Source: G965216255 sp965216255 (lineage in GTDB: Bacteria > Bacteroidota > Rhodothermia > Rhodothermales > Bin80). Taken from it: 64,000 nucleotides of DNA. The stretch lies in contig OZ244148.1 in the NCBI GenBank assembly GCA_965216255.1, positions 4,092,001-4,156,000 on the forward strand, in the 5' to 3' direction. The notes below the pieces were generated by a model. The model saw nothing but the letters and a program-made list of their open reading frames with translations, searched no databases and was not told the origin of the DNA. The position numbers were made by a program, and so were the translations under genes. Below are positions 35,521 through 45,016 of this stretch, in pieces (the first letter of the stretch is position 1; every line of letters begins with the position of its first letter).

Positions 35521-35665
35521 GCACGTCAACGTTAATTTGTTATCCTGTCCTGCCCAGCGCCGATCGTCCTGCAGGGTCCATGCTACATATGCTGCGCAGC
35601 ATTCTTGGGTATTGCATGACTAAAGTGAATTTGAGTTGTAAGTTACGAAACGTGCCGTCAATGTA

Positions 35666-37108
35666 CTACACGTGGTTCGGGGTCGGCAGAGCGAACCAGA
35701 AGCGAGTCCCCAATCCAGGAGTGCTTTCCACATGTATTGCTTCGCCATGCGCGTGTAGAATCTGCTTTGCAATGGAAAGTCCCAATCCGCTACCGCCACT
35801 CTTTCGTGACCGCGCCGGATCAACGCGATAGAACCGCTCGAAAATGCGCCCCAGATGTTCCTCACTGATACCCTGCCCACTGTCAATCACTTCTATGTGC
35901 ACTTTCGTGTGCCGTAGCCGATACAAACACTTGACCGAGCCGGAATCGCTGTAGGCCACGGCGTTGTCCATAAGGTTGACCAGCACCTGCCGAATGCGGT
36001 TCCGGTCAGCCAGCACGGAGAATGGCATGGAGTCCGAAACAAGCGCAACGCCCTTCCTTTCGGCTTTCGGCCGAAAAAGCTCCGTTACTTCGTGGACAAG
36101 TTCTGACAGAGCGAAAGCTGACGGCTTCAATAGGTCCTCTCGGTATTCCAGGCGCGAAATCTCGATGAGGTCATTGAACAGGTTGCTCAGACGCTCAAGG
36201 TTTGCTAGCCCTTTCGCCGCGTAATGGCTCCGGACCGCGCTGGTCAGCTTGGAAGAACCCAGCGCTTCCAGGTATCCGCTTATCACGAAAATGGGATTTC
36301 GAACCTCGTGTGACACGTTTCCGATGAAATCGCTCTGAATCCGTGTCACGCGCACCAATTCGCGGATCTTCTGGCGGTAGCTTACGGACATTCTGTCCAA
36401 GTTGGCCGCGAGGTCCTGTATCTCTGCAGACCGCGTGTCCACTCTGATGGTTGTATCGAACTTGCCTTTTGCAATATTGTCCGCACTTCTTCCTATGGCG
36501 AGCAGGGGTCTGGTTACCCGATCCGAGGCGATCCAGCTGCCGATCAGCGCCATTAGCAGTGCCATGATCATGCCGAGAAACAGCGTCCACTGCATATCCA
36601 ATGCGACCGAGTGCAACGCTAGCTCCGGTTGAATTATGGCTAGGGTGAGTCCGGATTGTGTTCGTGAGATAGCCGTTATGGTAACCCGGTTTCCGTTCGG
36701 CAGGCGGTCTCTGGTGAAGTAAGTGCCACTTCCACCCAGCCCGGAAACGGTTTGTTCTTCCATTAGTATGGCCGTAGATTCGGCGCCCTCGGGCCTGCTG
36801 TTCCAGACCAAGCTGTCTCCTCGCAACGCCAACACATGCAGATCCGTGATGCGGCTGACACCTTGGAGTATTCGGATTCGCTCGCTATCCGAGGTTCCCT
36901 CATCCATGATGCTGGCTATCTGCTCTACCTCGGATGTGTGGGTAGCCTCGGCGGCCTCATTAACTTGAATGCGCAGGATGAAGAGTACGTATAGGCCCAC
37001 GCCAGCTACTGCCATGCCAACAAACAGCGCGAAGGTCAGGAACATCCAGGTTTGCGTCTGCGCCCGTGGCGGAAAGATGAGCCGCCAAGCCCTGGAGATG
37101 ATTGCCAT
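35666..37108 (-). CDS. Sensor histidine kinase (PhoR/BaeS-like)
   Basis: The 480-residue kinase has two membrane segments (about residues 22-46 and 172-195) enclosing a periplasmic sensor domain of about 125 residues. A HAMP domain (SDRVTRPLLAIGRSADNIAK) and a HisKA domain with the phospho-acceptor His267 in NVSHEVRNPI follow. The ATPase domain shows the N box (VNLMDNAVAYS), G1 (DSGQGI), F box (FERFYRVD) and G2 (GSGLGLSIAK). The response regulator gene lies upstream on the same strand, 342 nt away, and the two are probably partners. The signal sensed is unknown. Confidence 0.92.
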   Translation of the reverse strand: MAIISRAWRLIFPPRAQTQTWMFLTFALFVGMAVAGVGLYVLFILRIQVNEAAEATHTSEVEQIASIMDEGTSDSERIRILQGVSRITDLHVLALRGDSLVWNSRPEGAESTAILMEEQTVSGLGGSGTYFTRDRLPNGNRVTITAISRTQSGLTLAIIQPELALHSVALDMQWTLFLGMIMALLMALIGSWIASDRVTRPLLAIGRSADNIAKGKFDTTIRVDTRSAEIQDLAANLDRMSVSYRQKIRELVRVTRIQSDFIGNVSHEVRNPIFVISGYLEALGSSKLTSAVRSHYAAKGLANLERLSNLFNDLIEISRLEYREDLLKPSAFALSELVHEVTELFRPKAERKGVALVSDSMPFSVLADRNRIRQVLVNLMDNAVAYSDSGSVKCLYRLRHTKVHIEVIDSGQGISEEHLGRIFERFYRVDPARSRKSGGSGLGLSIAKQILHAHGEAIHVESTPGLGTRFWFALPTPNHV

Positions 37109-37450
37109 TGGATAACGCAGCTTCGTTTCGCGGTAGCTAGTCGGGATGAGCCAGGCTGGAGCAAGGCCCTATTCTGCAATCGACGACTGGTTCTCCTGCC
37201 TGCAGCATGCCTTAGTGACCATTCAGCGGATTACGGCCCATGGCTTGGTTGCCGGCCACGAACCTCGCAGATACACAGTCCTGGTCTAGCACGCCGTCTC
37301 TGCGCATTCATGCACAGCCGCAGGTAACGAATCGATACGAACTCTGTCAAACGATCGCTCATGGACCCATGACCAATGGGCCGGGCCAATCCAACGCGCC
37401 GGATGTTCTTCTACATCATGGAGGCCGGGTGGGCTAGCAGGGCGTTCCAG
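37109..37450. other. Spacer between regulator and kinase genes
   Basis: The 342 nt hold no supported coding frame. A small inverted repeat, CCCAT-GACCA-ATGGG, lies at about 37368-37382. The gap is unusually long for a two-component pair in one transcript and may contain a separate promoter for the kinase. Confidence 0.4.
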
Positions 37451-38197
37451 TCAGGCTGCATCACCGGACTCTCCCGGGCCGCATTCCATTTCACTCTCCG
37501 GCACGAATCGGTACCCGACACCTCTTACAGTCTGTACGCAAGAGGCCAAGCGGCCGAGTTTCTCGCGCAGATTCTTGATGTGGGCGTCCACCGTGCGTTC
37601 CGTTACCATCATGGCATCCTTCCATATGGTGCCCAGAAGTTGGGACCGCCGGAAGGCCTTGCGTGGATGCCGCACGAGGTACCGCAGGAGCTGGAATTCG
37701 GTGAGCGTGAGGCCAAGATCCTCGTCACTAAGAGAGGCCCGATACTCTTCCTCATAGATAGTCAAGGACTCTATTCGTATGGTCTTGCTTTCTTCGAATC
37801 CTGTTCGCCTCAGCACTGCCTTTGCATGCGCGACGATCACCTGAGGTGGCACAGGCTTCGTCAAGTAGTCATCGGCGCCTAGCAGGAGGCCCTTAACTTG
37901 GTCGTCCTGCTCCATCTTGGCACTGAGGAAGATAATTGGGATGACTTCGGTTTCAGCACGTGAGCGAAGGCGCTGGCAAACTTCAAATCCATCGAGACCA
38001 GGCAGCATGATGTCGAGTACGATAAGATTGGTGTCCTTCGAAACAAGCCGAAGGGCTTCTTCGCCGTCGTAGGCTTTGACAACCGTGAACCCTTCCTTTT
38101 TCAGAAAGTGGCTGACGATTTCGACGACATCCTCTTCGTCGTCTACGACCAGGATCTGTATGTCGGCAGGATCAGTTGCAGTGACAGGCATTGCCAT
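37451..38197 (-). CDS. OmpR/PhoB-family response regulator
   Basis: The 248-residue protein has an N-terminal receiver domain with the acidic pair in ILVVDDEEDVV, phospho-acceptor Asp62 in VLDIMLPGLDG, switch Ser92 and Lys114 (YLTKPV). The C-terminal winged-helix DNA-binding domain runs from about residue 150 (LTLTEFQLLRYLVRHPRKAF ... TVDAHIKNLREKLG ... VRGVGYRFVPE). The ATG at 38197 is taken; a second at 38191 is equally good. The gene is divergent from pyrC, and a 12-bp perfect inverted repeat lies between them. Confidence 0.93.
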   Translation of the reverse strand: MAMPVTATDPADIQILVVDDEEDVVEIVSHFLKKEGFTVVKAYDGEEALRLVSKDTNLIVLDIMLPGLDGFEVCQRLRSRAETEVIPIIFLSAKMEQDDQVKGLLLGADDYLTKPVPPQVIVAHAKAVLRRTGFEESKTIRIESLTIYEEEYRASLSDEDLGLTLTEFQLLRYLVRHPRKAFRRSQLLGTIWKDAMMVTERTVDAHIKNLREKLGRLASCVQTVRGVGYRFVPESEMECGPGESGDAA

Positions 38198-38523
38198 GGT
38201 TGCAAAGTTGGACAGGCACAATCAATGGGGACTTGGGCCCCACGGGGCGCGTGTTAAATCTATCAAGATTCCATGGCCCAAGCCAAGGCTTGCAAGGCCT
38301 GGGCCATGGAAACACTGAATTGACCGGTATCGCAGGTGGGTGAACATCATCCAACGCCGTTGCTCCCCGAAGTGTTCTGGCGTACCATTGTTGCACAAGA
38401 GTCCTTCGGAGCGCACTCTCCGGGGTGTCTCCGCCAAAACTCCTGGCCCAAATGCGGCTGTTGTTTCGTTTGGTCCCCGAACGGTCATATATTCACTGCA
38501 TGACAAGCGGTCGGTCCCAATAC
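38198..38523. other. Divergent promoter region between the response regulator and pyrC
   Basis: This 326-nt region must contain the promoters for both genes. Its most striking element is the long inverted repeat at 38269-38311, listed separately. No small gene is supported. Confidence 0.5.
38269..38311. repeat. Perfect 12-bp inverted repeat in a divergent promoter region
   Basis: TTCCATGGCCCA at 38269-38280 is matched exactly by its reverse complement at 38300-38311, with a 19-nt loop that itself contains smaller complementary pieces (AGCC/GGCT, GGCC). There is no T-run, so a terminator is unlikely. Placement 72 nt upstream of the response regulator start and 213 nt upstream of pyrC suits an operator or an RNA structure. 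Confidence 0.7.
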
Positions 38524-39825
38524 ATGGCGATGACTCCGGACATTCTATTGCGCAATGGCACGCTTGTTGACCCGGAATCGGGCATCCGATGGCAGGCCGA
38601 TATACGCATTTCGGACGGTGTTATCCAAGAGATCGGAGAGTGCGTGGATGGCGGTTCCATTCCCGTGAGTGAGGCCACGGGCCGGATGATATCGCCTGGA
38701 TGGATGGACATGCATGTGCACCTGCGTGAGCCCGGACACGAGTACAAAGAGACGATAGCTTCGGGCTGTGATGCTGCCGCGGCCGGCGGCTTCACTGCCG
38801 TGGCCTGCATGCCCAACACAGATCCACCCGTTCACACGCGCGACGTAGTGGAGTTTATTCTCCGGCGGGCCGAGGGTCTGGCCGTTGATGTACATCCCAT
38901 AGCCTGTGTTTCGAGGTACCGGGCAGGAGAGGAACTGGCTGAAATGAGCCAGCTTGCGCAGGGTGGCGCCGTAGCATTTAGTGATGACGGGTCGCCCGTT
39001 CAGGATAGTGGGCTAATGCGCCGGGCACTTGAGTATGCTTCCATGCTGGACATGCCCATCATCAACCACATGGAAGATCTTACCTTAGGTCCCAAGGGGC
39101 ACATGAATGAAGGCATCGTTTCTACCCGTCTGGGCCTGCAGCCTGTGCCGGCACTGTCAGAGGAGGTCATGATTGCCCGCGATCTGCTGTTAGCAGAGCT
39201 TACGGGTGGCCGCCTCCACGTAGCACACATTTCCACGGCCCGGGGCGTGGAAATGGTACGGTATGCCAAGGCCAACGGAGCCAATGTTACGGCGGAAGCC
39301 TGTCCTCACCACTTCGCCCTTACGGAAAAGGCCGTGGAATACACCGGTTTTTCCACGGCCATCAAGATGCACCCGCCGCTTAGAACGGCCCAGGACGTGG
39401 ATGCCGTCAAGCAGGGACTGGCAGATGGTACCATTGACGTTATTTGCACCGATCACGCGCCGCATGCATCCTTCGAGAAAGAGGTGGAATTCACGGCTGC
39501 CCCCTTTGGTATAATCGGTCTTGAATCGGCCTGGGGACTCGTAGGTCGAAGCCTCATAGCTCCTGGACTGCTGGATGTCGGCAAGGCCGTGCATAAAATG
39601 TGTGTTGCTCCCAGACGAATTCTAAATCTGAAGATTCCGAGACTACATGTGGGAGAACCTGCAAATCTAACCGTGTTCGATGCTACGACGGAGTGGACAT
39701 TTACCTCCCGGTCCATTTTCTCCAAGAGTTCCAACACTCCATTCTTGGGCGCTGCCATGGTAGGCAAAGCCTGGGCAATTTATAACAAGGGGCATTTCCG
39801 GCAATATCCGCTAGGCGGAGCATGA
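38524..39825 (+). CDS. pyrC: Dihydroorotase
   Basis: Dihydroorotase closes the pyrimidine ring by making dihydroorotate from carbamoyl-aspartate. The 433-residue protein is of the amidohydrolase class I type, with the zinc-binding HVH at His64 and His66 in WMDMHVHLREPGHEYKET. It also shows AVACMPNTDPPV, INHMEDLTL, LHVAHISTARGVEMVRYAK, ACPHHFALTE and the catalytic Asp in CTDHAPHA. The ATG at 38524 is taken; 38530 and 38500 are alternatives. The other pyrimidine genes are not adjacent. Confidence 0.93.
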   Translation: MAMTPDILLRNGTLVDPESGIRWQADIRISDGVIQEIGECVDGGSIPVSEATGRMISPGWMDMHVHLREPGHEYKETIASGCDAAAAGGFTAVACMPNTDPPVHTRDVVEFILRRAEGLAVDVHPIACVSRYRAGEELAEMSQLAQGGAVAFSDDGSPVQDSGLMRRALEYASMLDMPIINHMEDLTLGPKGHMNEGIVSTRLGLQPVPALSEEVMIARDLLLAELTGGRLHVAHISTARGVEMVRYAKANGANVTAEACPHHFALTEKAVEYTGFSTAIKMHPPLRTAQDVDAVKQGLADGTIDVICTDHAPHASFEKEVEFTAAPFGIIGLESAWGLVGRSLIAPGLLDVGKAVHKMCVAPRRILNLKIPRLHVGEPANLTVFDATTEWTFTSRSIFSKSSNTPFLGAAMVGKAWAIYNKGHFRQYPLGGA

Positions 39826-39948
39826 CAGCAGGGCTATTGCGCGCCGGATATGGGATCGCCGCGCTACGGCAGCGGAGTGAAGGTCGGCGCATGCGACCTG
39901 CGGACGCCGTAGGCTGCTGATACCGGGAATTGAAAGGCACGCAGGATC

Positions 39949-41037
39949 ATGGCAGCAATGAAGCGGCAACTACGCGTAGGTTTGCTATACGGTGGCCAGT
40001 CTGCCGAGCATGCCGTTTCCATGGTGTCTGCCGCGAATGTCTTTGATGCCATGGACAAGGCGCAGTACGAGGTGTTGCTCGTTTGGATTGATGAGACGGG
40101 AAAGTGGCATCTGATGGATTCACCCGAACACATTAGAGGGGGAATCGCCCGCGGCACTCCGATTTTTGTCGCACCACATGCCTCTCCGGGCAGCAGGTTC
40201 TTTACGTTACGCGGCGGACTCGTGCAGGCGCTCCCCGTAGACGTAGTGTTCCCCGTCCTTCACGGAACGAATGGCGAGGACGGGACCGTGCAGGGATTCT
40301 TGGAGACCGTGGGTGTTCCGTGTGTAGGGGCGGGGGTTCTTGCCTCTGCCGTTTGTATGGACAAGGATGTTTCCAAGCGTCTGTTGCAGCACGCGGGTCT
40401 GCCCGTGGCGGATTTCATTGTTCTGCACCGTAACCGGCCAGAAGCCAATGGCTACGCCTCCGTGGTAGGCCAGCTCGGCACTCCTTTTTTCCTGAAGCCG
40501 GCCAATGCGGGATCTTCCGTGGGCATCAGCAAGATCCGGGATGTGCATGAGTTTGTCAGTGGGCTGGCCGATGCATTCACATACGATGAAAAAGTATTGG
40601 CTGAAAGGTATATACATGGCAGAGAGCTTGAATGTGCCGTCATGGGCGACGAGCATCCACGCGTCTCGGTAGCCGGAGAGATCACGACGGATCATGAGTT
40701 CTACTCGTATGAGGCCAAGTATCTTGATGAGCAAGCCACCTGTTTGATCATCCCGGCGCAGATTCCGAATGCTACCGCCAACCTAGTTCGAACCCTGGCT
40801 CGTGATGCCTACATGGCATTGGGATGTGAAGGTATGGCAAGGGTGGATTTCTTTAAGGATGCTTACGGCGCCGTCTTCGTTAATGAAGTCAATACCATAC
40901 CCGGGTTTACTTCACAGAGCATGTTCCCGATGCTGTGGCAGCATTCCGGTGTCGGCTTTTCAGAAATAGTCAATGAGCTCGTTCCGGCTGCTCTCAGGCG
41001 GTTTGAAGCCCGGCGCGCCCTGCGCCGCAAACGGTGA
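39949..41037 (+). CDS. ddl: D-alanine--D-alanine ligase
   Basis: Ddl makes the D-Ala-D-Ala dipeptide for peptidoglycan. The 362-residue ATP-grasp protein starts RVGLLYGGQSAEHAVSMVSA. It contains DVVFPVLHGTNGEDGTVQGF, PFFLKPANAGSSVGISKI, ERYIHGRELECAVMG and the metal-binding end FVNEVNTIPGFTSQSMFP. murF begins 7 nt after its stop, so the two are probably co-translated. Confidence 0.95.
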   Translation: MAAMKRQLRVGLLYGGQSAEHAVSMVSAANVFDAMDKAQYEVLLVWIDETGKWHLMDSPEHIRGGIARGTPIFVAPHASPGSRFFTLRGGLVQALPVDVVFPVLHGTNGEDGTVQGFLETVGVPCVGAGVLASAVCMDKDVSKRLLQHAGLPVADFIVLHRNRPEANGYASVVGQLGTPFFLKPANAGSSVGISKIRDVHEFVSGLADAFTYDEKVLAERYIHGRELECAVMGDEHPRVSVAGEITTDHEFYSYEAKYLDEQATCLIIPAQIPNATANLVRTLARDAYMALGCEGMARVDFFKDAYGAVFVNEVNTIPGFTSQSMFPMLWQHSGVGFSEIVNELVPAALRRFEARRALRRKR

Positions 41038-41044
41038 GCCGCGG

Positions 41045-42349
41045 ATGCCGTATTCAAAGGATACAAGAACCCTTCAGCCGGGCGATATTTATGTTGCCAT
41101 AAAGGGGGATAGGTTTGATGGTCACGCGTTCGTAGGTGATGCCATACGGAAAGGGGCTTCCGGCGTGGTAGTGGAACGTCCTGTGGGCGACGTTGCAGGT
41201 GCCGCTAGCGTGATGCAGGTAGATAGCTGTGAGCGATACCTGGCAGAGCTGGCCTCCCGCCGGATTCAGGCCATGCGGGCGGACATCGTGGCCGTGACGG
41301 GATCCATCGGCAAGACGACCACTAAGAATGCCATTGTGACCGTTCTAAAGCGCCGATACGCCGTCCTCTCTACGCCCGGAAATTTAAATACGCCGCTTGG
41401 CATTTCACTGACGGTGCTGAATGCACACATCACGGATGGCACCAAACTCGTTCTGGAGATGGGAGCAACAAAGAGTGGCGACATTACTGAGCTCTGCTCC
41501 TATTTTCGCCCCCGGGTTGCTGTGGTAACCAATGTGCACGGGGTGCACTTATCGAGCTTCGGGACCATAGAAGGGGTGGAGGAGGCCAAGGCAGAAATTA
41601 TCCGCGCGCTCCATTCCAGTGGCACCGCATGCCTGAATTATGATGCGCCCCGGGTCAGAGGCATGGTGCGCCATCATGCAGGCAGGATCATTTACTATGG
41701 CAAAGATGCCGCGTGCGACGTACGGCCGGAGCAGATCACTTCCACGCTGCCGCTACTTGGCGACCACGCCATCTACGTTGCGCTTGCAGCCTTTGCTGCG
41801 GCCCGGGCAGTGGGAATGGACGATGTTACCGTGAATGAAGGGCTCGCGGAACTGAGGGCGGAAAGTGGTCGGCTAAACATGCTGCCCGGGCGCGGGCAGT
41901 GCACGCTTATCGACGATACGTATAATGCGTCTCCTGCCTCAGCAGCAGCGGCGCTGCACATCCTAAGTGCACACCCGGCTCGCCGCCGCATTGCATTCCT
42001 GGGTGATATGCTGGAGCTGGGGAGCGGGTCATGCGAAGCCCATGTGCGCTTACTTAGCTTGGCATGCCTGCATGCTGACAGGGTGATTCTGGTGGGACCG
42101 CTGATGCATGATGCCCTGGCTTCCATGTCGGCATCGTCGCGGGAGGGCGTCCTTCATTTTGCTTCGTCCGTCGAAGCCCGGGGCGCCCTGGAGGGCGGCG
42201 TTGGGTACCAGCCCAAGCAGGGTGATGTGGTCCTGATCAAGGGTTCCCAGGGCGTGCGGATGGAGCATATCACAAAAGCCCTCTTGCGTCGTGATATCGT
42301 TGCCGAGGCGGTGCTAGTGCGGCAGGCCCAAAGCTGGCGGTATGTGTGA
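41045..42349 (+). CDS. murF: UDP-N-acetylmuramoyl-tripeptide--D-alanyl-D-alanine ligase
   Basis: MurF adds the D-Ala-D-Ala made by the preceding gene's enzyme to the UDP-MurNAc-tripeptide. The central Mur-ligase domain shows the P-loop AVTGSIGKTTTKNAIVTVL, GNLNTPLGISLTVL, VLEMGATKSGDITELC and VVTNVHGVHLSSFGT. The C-terminal domain contains LIDDTYNASPASAAAAL and RRRIAFLGDMLELG. The 434-residue product starts almost at SKDTRTLQPGDIYVAI, which in other MurF proteins lies about 25 residues in. So the first strand-helix of the N-terminal domain is missing, unless translation starts upstream inside ddl. Length and motifs otherwise look intact. Confidence 0.93.
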   Translation: MPYSKDTRTLQPGDIYVAIKGDRFDGHAFVGDAIRKGASGVVVERPVGDVAGAASVMQVDSCERYLAELASRRIQAMRADIVAVTGSIGKTTTKNAIVTVLKRRYAVLSTPGNLNTPLGISLTVLNAHITDGTKLVLEMGATKSGDITELCSYFRPRVAVVTNVHGVHLSSFGTIEGVEEAKAEIIRALHSSGTACLNYDAPRVRGMVRHHAGRIIYYGKDAACDVRPEQITSTLPLLGDHAIYVALAAFAAARAVGMDDVTVNEGLAELRAESGRLNMLPGRGQCTLIDDTYNASPASAAAALHILSAHPARRRIAFLGDMLELGSGSCEAHVRLLSLACLHADRVILVGPLMHDALASMSASSREGVLHFASSVEARGALEGGVGYQPKQGDVVLIKGSQGVRMEHITKALLRRDIVAEAVLVRQAQSWRYV

Positions 42350-42425
42350 GCGTGGAGGCGCAGACAGGCTTCGAACCAGGAGGCCGGAAAAGCGTATAAC
42401 ACGATCACCATTTACCGCCCCGGCG

Positions 42426-43484
42426 ATGGATCACAGTGTTCTGCAGGAGTTGTTGAATCGGGATCGCATTGCAATAACCACGCATGTTAGACCGGATGGA
42501 GACGCAATAGGCTCGCAGTTGGCATTGGGGCTGTATTTGAGGGCACTGGGCAAGGACGTGGCACTCATCAACGCCGATCCGGTACCGGACAATCTGGACT
42601 GGATGCCGGGCGTGGATCTGATCAGCGTATTCAATGGCTCCCTGGGGCACCACGAGCGCTTCGCCAATGCAGACGCCATCGTGGTAGTAGACTGCAATGC
42701 AAGCGAGCGACTGGGGAATTCAGTAGCTGGCCCTGTGCTGAACTCGCAAGCCTGCAAGGTACTGATCGATCATCATACCGAGCCGGAGGAATGGTTCGAT
42801 TACGCATTGGTGCGGCAAGACGCGGCGGCGACAGGAGAGTTGATATACGAGCTTATCGCCGGTCACGATCCAGAAATGATCACAGGACCGGTTGCGACCG
42901 CGCTCTATGTGGCGGTATTGACCGACACCGGCTCTTTCCGGCATGACAGTGTTACGCCGGCCGTGCATCGCCTGGCAGCGGATCTGCTCGAACGTGGTGC
43001 GATTTCTCCGGCTGCCGTTTACGGCGCTGTGTACGAGACGCGAGGACCCCAATGGGGCAGGCTGCTCGGGCGAGTCCTGGGCACGCTCACCGTGTGCAGG
43101 GGTGGCCATCTGGGCTATATGTACGTGTCCCGGCGCATGTTTGCCGAAGCGAGAGCTGCCTACGGCGATGCTGAAGGGTTTGTCGAGTTCCCGCTGGCCG
43201 TAGACGGCGTAGACGTAGCGCTGCTGTTTACGGAGACGCCAAGCGGGACCAAGATCAGTTTTCGGTCTAAGGGCAGTCGGGGCGTGCACCGATGGGCGCG
43301 TTCCTTTGGAGGCGGAGGTCATCGCAATGCAGCGGGCGCCTACGTTAGGCGGCCTCTGGACGAGGTGATCAAACAGGTTCTGGAGGCGTCCGACCGATTC
43401 CTCGGACTCCAGGCACCGGAAGAGGAGCACGGGCTCAGTCCAGAGGATGAGGCCTATCTTTCCACCTTAATGGAAGTTACCTAG
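42426..43484 (+). CDS. DHH-family phosphoesterase, NrnA-like (oligoribonuclease / pAp phosphatase)
   Basis: The 352-residue protein has the DHH domain motifs in order: ITTHVRPDGDAIGSQLAL (motif I), VVVDCN (motif II), VLIDHH (motif III), and YVAVLTDTGSFRH (motif IV). The DHHA1 domain ends in the substrate-binding SFGGGGHRNAAGAYV. NrnA proteins degrade short RNA oligonucleotides and dephosphorylate pAp. A longer frame starts at 42342 inside murF but lacks similarity. pepA follows after 3 nt. Confidence 0.92.
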   Translation: MDHSVLQELLNRDRIAITTHVRPDGDAIGSQLALGLYLRALGKDVALINADPVPDNLDWMPGVDLISVFNGSLGHHERFANADAIVVVDCNASERLGNSVAGPVLNSQACKVLIDHHTEPEEWFDYALVRQDAAATGELIYELIAGHDPEMITGPVATALYVAVLTDTGSFRHDSVTPAVHRLAADLLERGAISPAAVYGAVYETRGPQWGRLLGRVLGTLTVCRGGHLGYMYVSRRMFAEARAAYGDAEGFVEFPLAVDGVDVALLFTETPSGTKISFRSKGSRGVHRWARSFGGGGHRNAAGAYVRRPLDEVIKQVLEASDRFLGLQAPEEEHGLSPEDEAYLSTLMEVT

Positions 43485-43487
43485 TAG

Positions 43488-44987
43488 ATGAAAGTATCCG
43501 TAACCACGCTGTCACTGATTGATCTGGATGTCGACCTGCTGCTGCTACCTGTCACGGAAGCCACGCGCATGTCGACAGCTGCGGCAGTAGGTGAGCCGGT
43601 AAGAGATGCGATGGATCGGGCCGGCGGTGATTTCGCGGTGTCCGCTGGCGAAGCGCTTTTATTGTATCCCGCTGGAGGGCGCGCTCGTCGTGTAGGTCTG
43701 ATTGGCTTGGAATCGTTGGGATCAGTCGACGCGGAAGCGCTGCGGATTGCCGGAGCAAAGGGTGCGGAGCTGGCAGCGAAGACGAAAGCTGTGACGGTCG
43801 CCCTGCGGGTCCCAGAGTCAGCGGTCGAGGCCGAAGTGCAGGGACAGGCTCTTGTCGAAGGCTTCGTTCTGGCCTCCTACCAGTTCCTACGTTATAAGTC
43901 GGAAGGGGTAGACCTTCGAGGCTGTGTGGAACGGCTGGTTCTGCACGCGGCGGCGGAAGAGAAGGCCGTGCGCCGCGGCGCTGAGCGCGGCCGGGTTGTC
44001 GCGGAGTCGGTAATGACGGCACGTGACCTGGTCAACACGTCGCCACATGAGAAAACTCCGACGCTGCTAGGGAAGGCCGCCGAGCGGCAGGGCAAGAAAT
44101 ACGGCTTTGAAGTATCAGTATGGGACAGGGCTGTAATCGAGGAGGAAAGGATGGGAGGATTGCTGGCCGTTAATCGCGGAAGCACGGAGCCTCCCGTGTT
44201 CATCGAAATGACGTGGTGTCCCGAAAAGGCCGCCCGCATGCGCCCCATCGTTCTGGTGGGCAAGGGCGTGGTTTTTGATACGGGAGGACTTTCGCTCAAG
44301 GGTACGAAGGACTCCATGGACCATATGAAGGCCGATATGGCGGGGGCAGCGGCCGTGATTGGAACCATGGAAGCGCTTGCCCGCCTCGATATCCCGTTGC
44401 ACGTTATTGGCCTTGTTCCTGTGACGGATAATAGGCCTGGCCAAAATGCGTACGTGCCCGGAGATGTCCTCGTAATGCATTCCGGCAAGACAGTGGAGGT
44501 GTTGAATACGGACGCGGAGGGTCGCCTCATTCTTGCGGACGCGCTATCCTACGCAAAAATTTACCGCCCGGATCTGGTTATTGACATTGCGACACTGACG
44601 GGCGCCCAGGTAGTGGCGCTGGGCAGTGAGGTTGCTGCGGTCATGACCAATGCCGTGCATGATGCGGGTGAGCGGCTGGCCTCGGTGGAGCTGGCCGGCC
44701 GGCGCAGCGGCGATTTGGTGCACCCGATGCCCATGCACCGCCACTATGGGGAAGCCCTCCAGAGCGAGGTCGCCGACATCAAGAATATTGGCAGCCGTGA
44801 AGCGGGGACCATTACCGCTGGGAAATTCCTAGAGCACTTCGTTGACTATCCGTGGCTGCATCTTGACGTAGCGGGGCCTGCGTTCATTAGCAAGGAAAAG
44901 CCGTACCGCCCCAAGGGTGGGACCGGCTTTGGAGTCCGGCTACTGGTAGAGCTTCTTCGCGCTCGGGCTTACCCGAGAAAGCGCTGA
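43488..44987 (+). CDS. pepA: Leucyl aminopeptidase (M17 family)
   Basis: The 499-residue protein is a cytosolic aminopeptidase with a two-metal active site. The catalytic half contains GKGVVFDTGGLSLKGT, MDHMKADMAGAAAVIG, and the signature VEVLNTDAEGRLILADAL that holds metal ligands. SEVADIKNIGSREAGTITAG and WLHLDVAGPA follow. The N-terminal half is the usual divergent macro-like domain. PepA of some bacteria also binds DNA; nothing here shows that. Confidence 0.94.
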   Translation: MKVSVTTLSLIDLDVDLLLLPVTEATRMSTAAAVGEPVRDAMDRAGGDFAVSAGEALLLYPAGGRARRVGLIGLESLGSVDAEALRIAGAKGAELAAKTKAVTVALRVPESAVEAEVQGQALVEGFVLASYQFLRYKSEGVDLRGCVERLVLHAAAEEKAVRRGAERGRVVAESVMTARDLVNTSPHEKTPTLLGKAAERQGKKYGFEVSVWDRAVIEEERMGGLLAVNRGSTEPPVFIEMTWCPEKAARMRPIVLVGKGVVFDTGGLSLKGTKDSMDHMKADMAGAAAVIGTMEALARLDIPLHVIGLVPVTDNRPGQNAYVPGDVLVMHSGKTVEVLNTDAEGRLILADALSYAKIYRPDLVIDIATLTGAQVVALGSEVAAVMTNAVHDAGERLASVELAGRRSGDLVHPMPMHRHYGEALQSEVADIKNIGSREAGTITAGKFLEHFVDYPWLHLDVAGPAFISKEKPYRPKGGTGFGVRLLVELLRARAYPRKR

Positions 44988-45016
44988 GTGCCCGACCGGT
45001 CCACCTGGGTGGAGAA

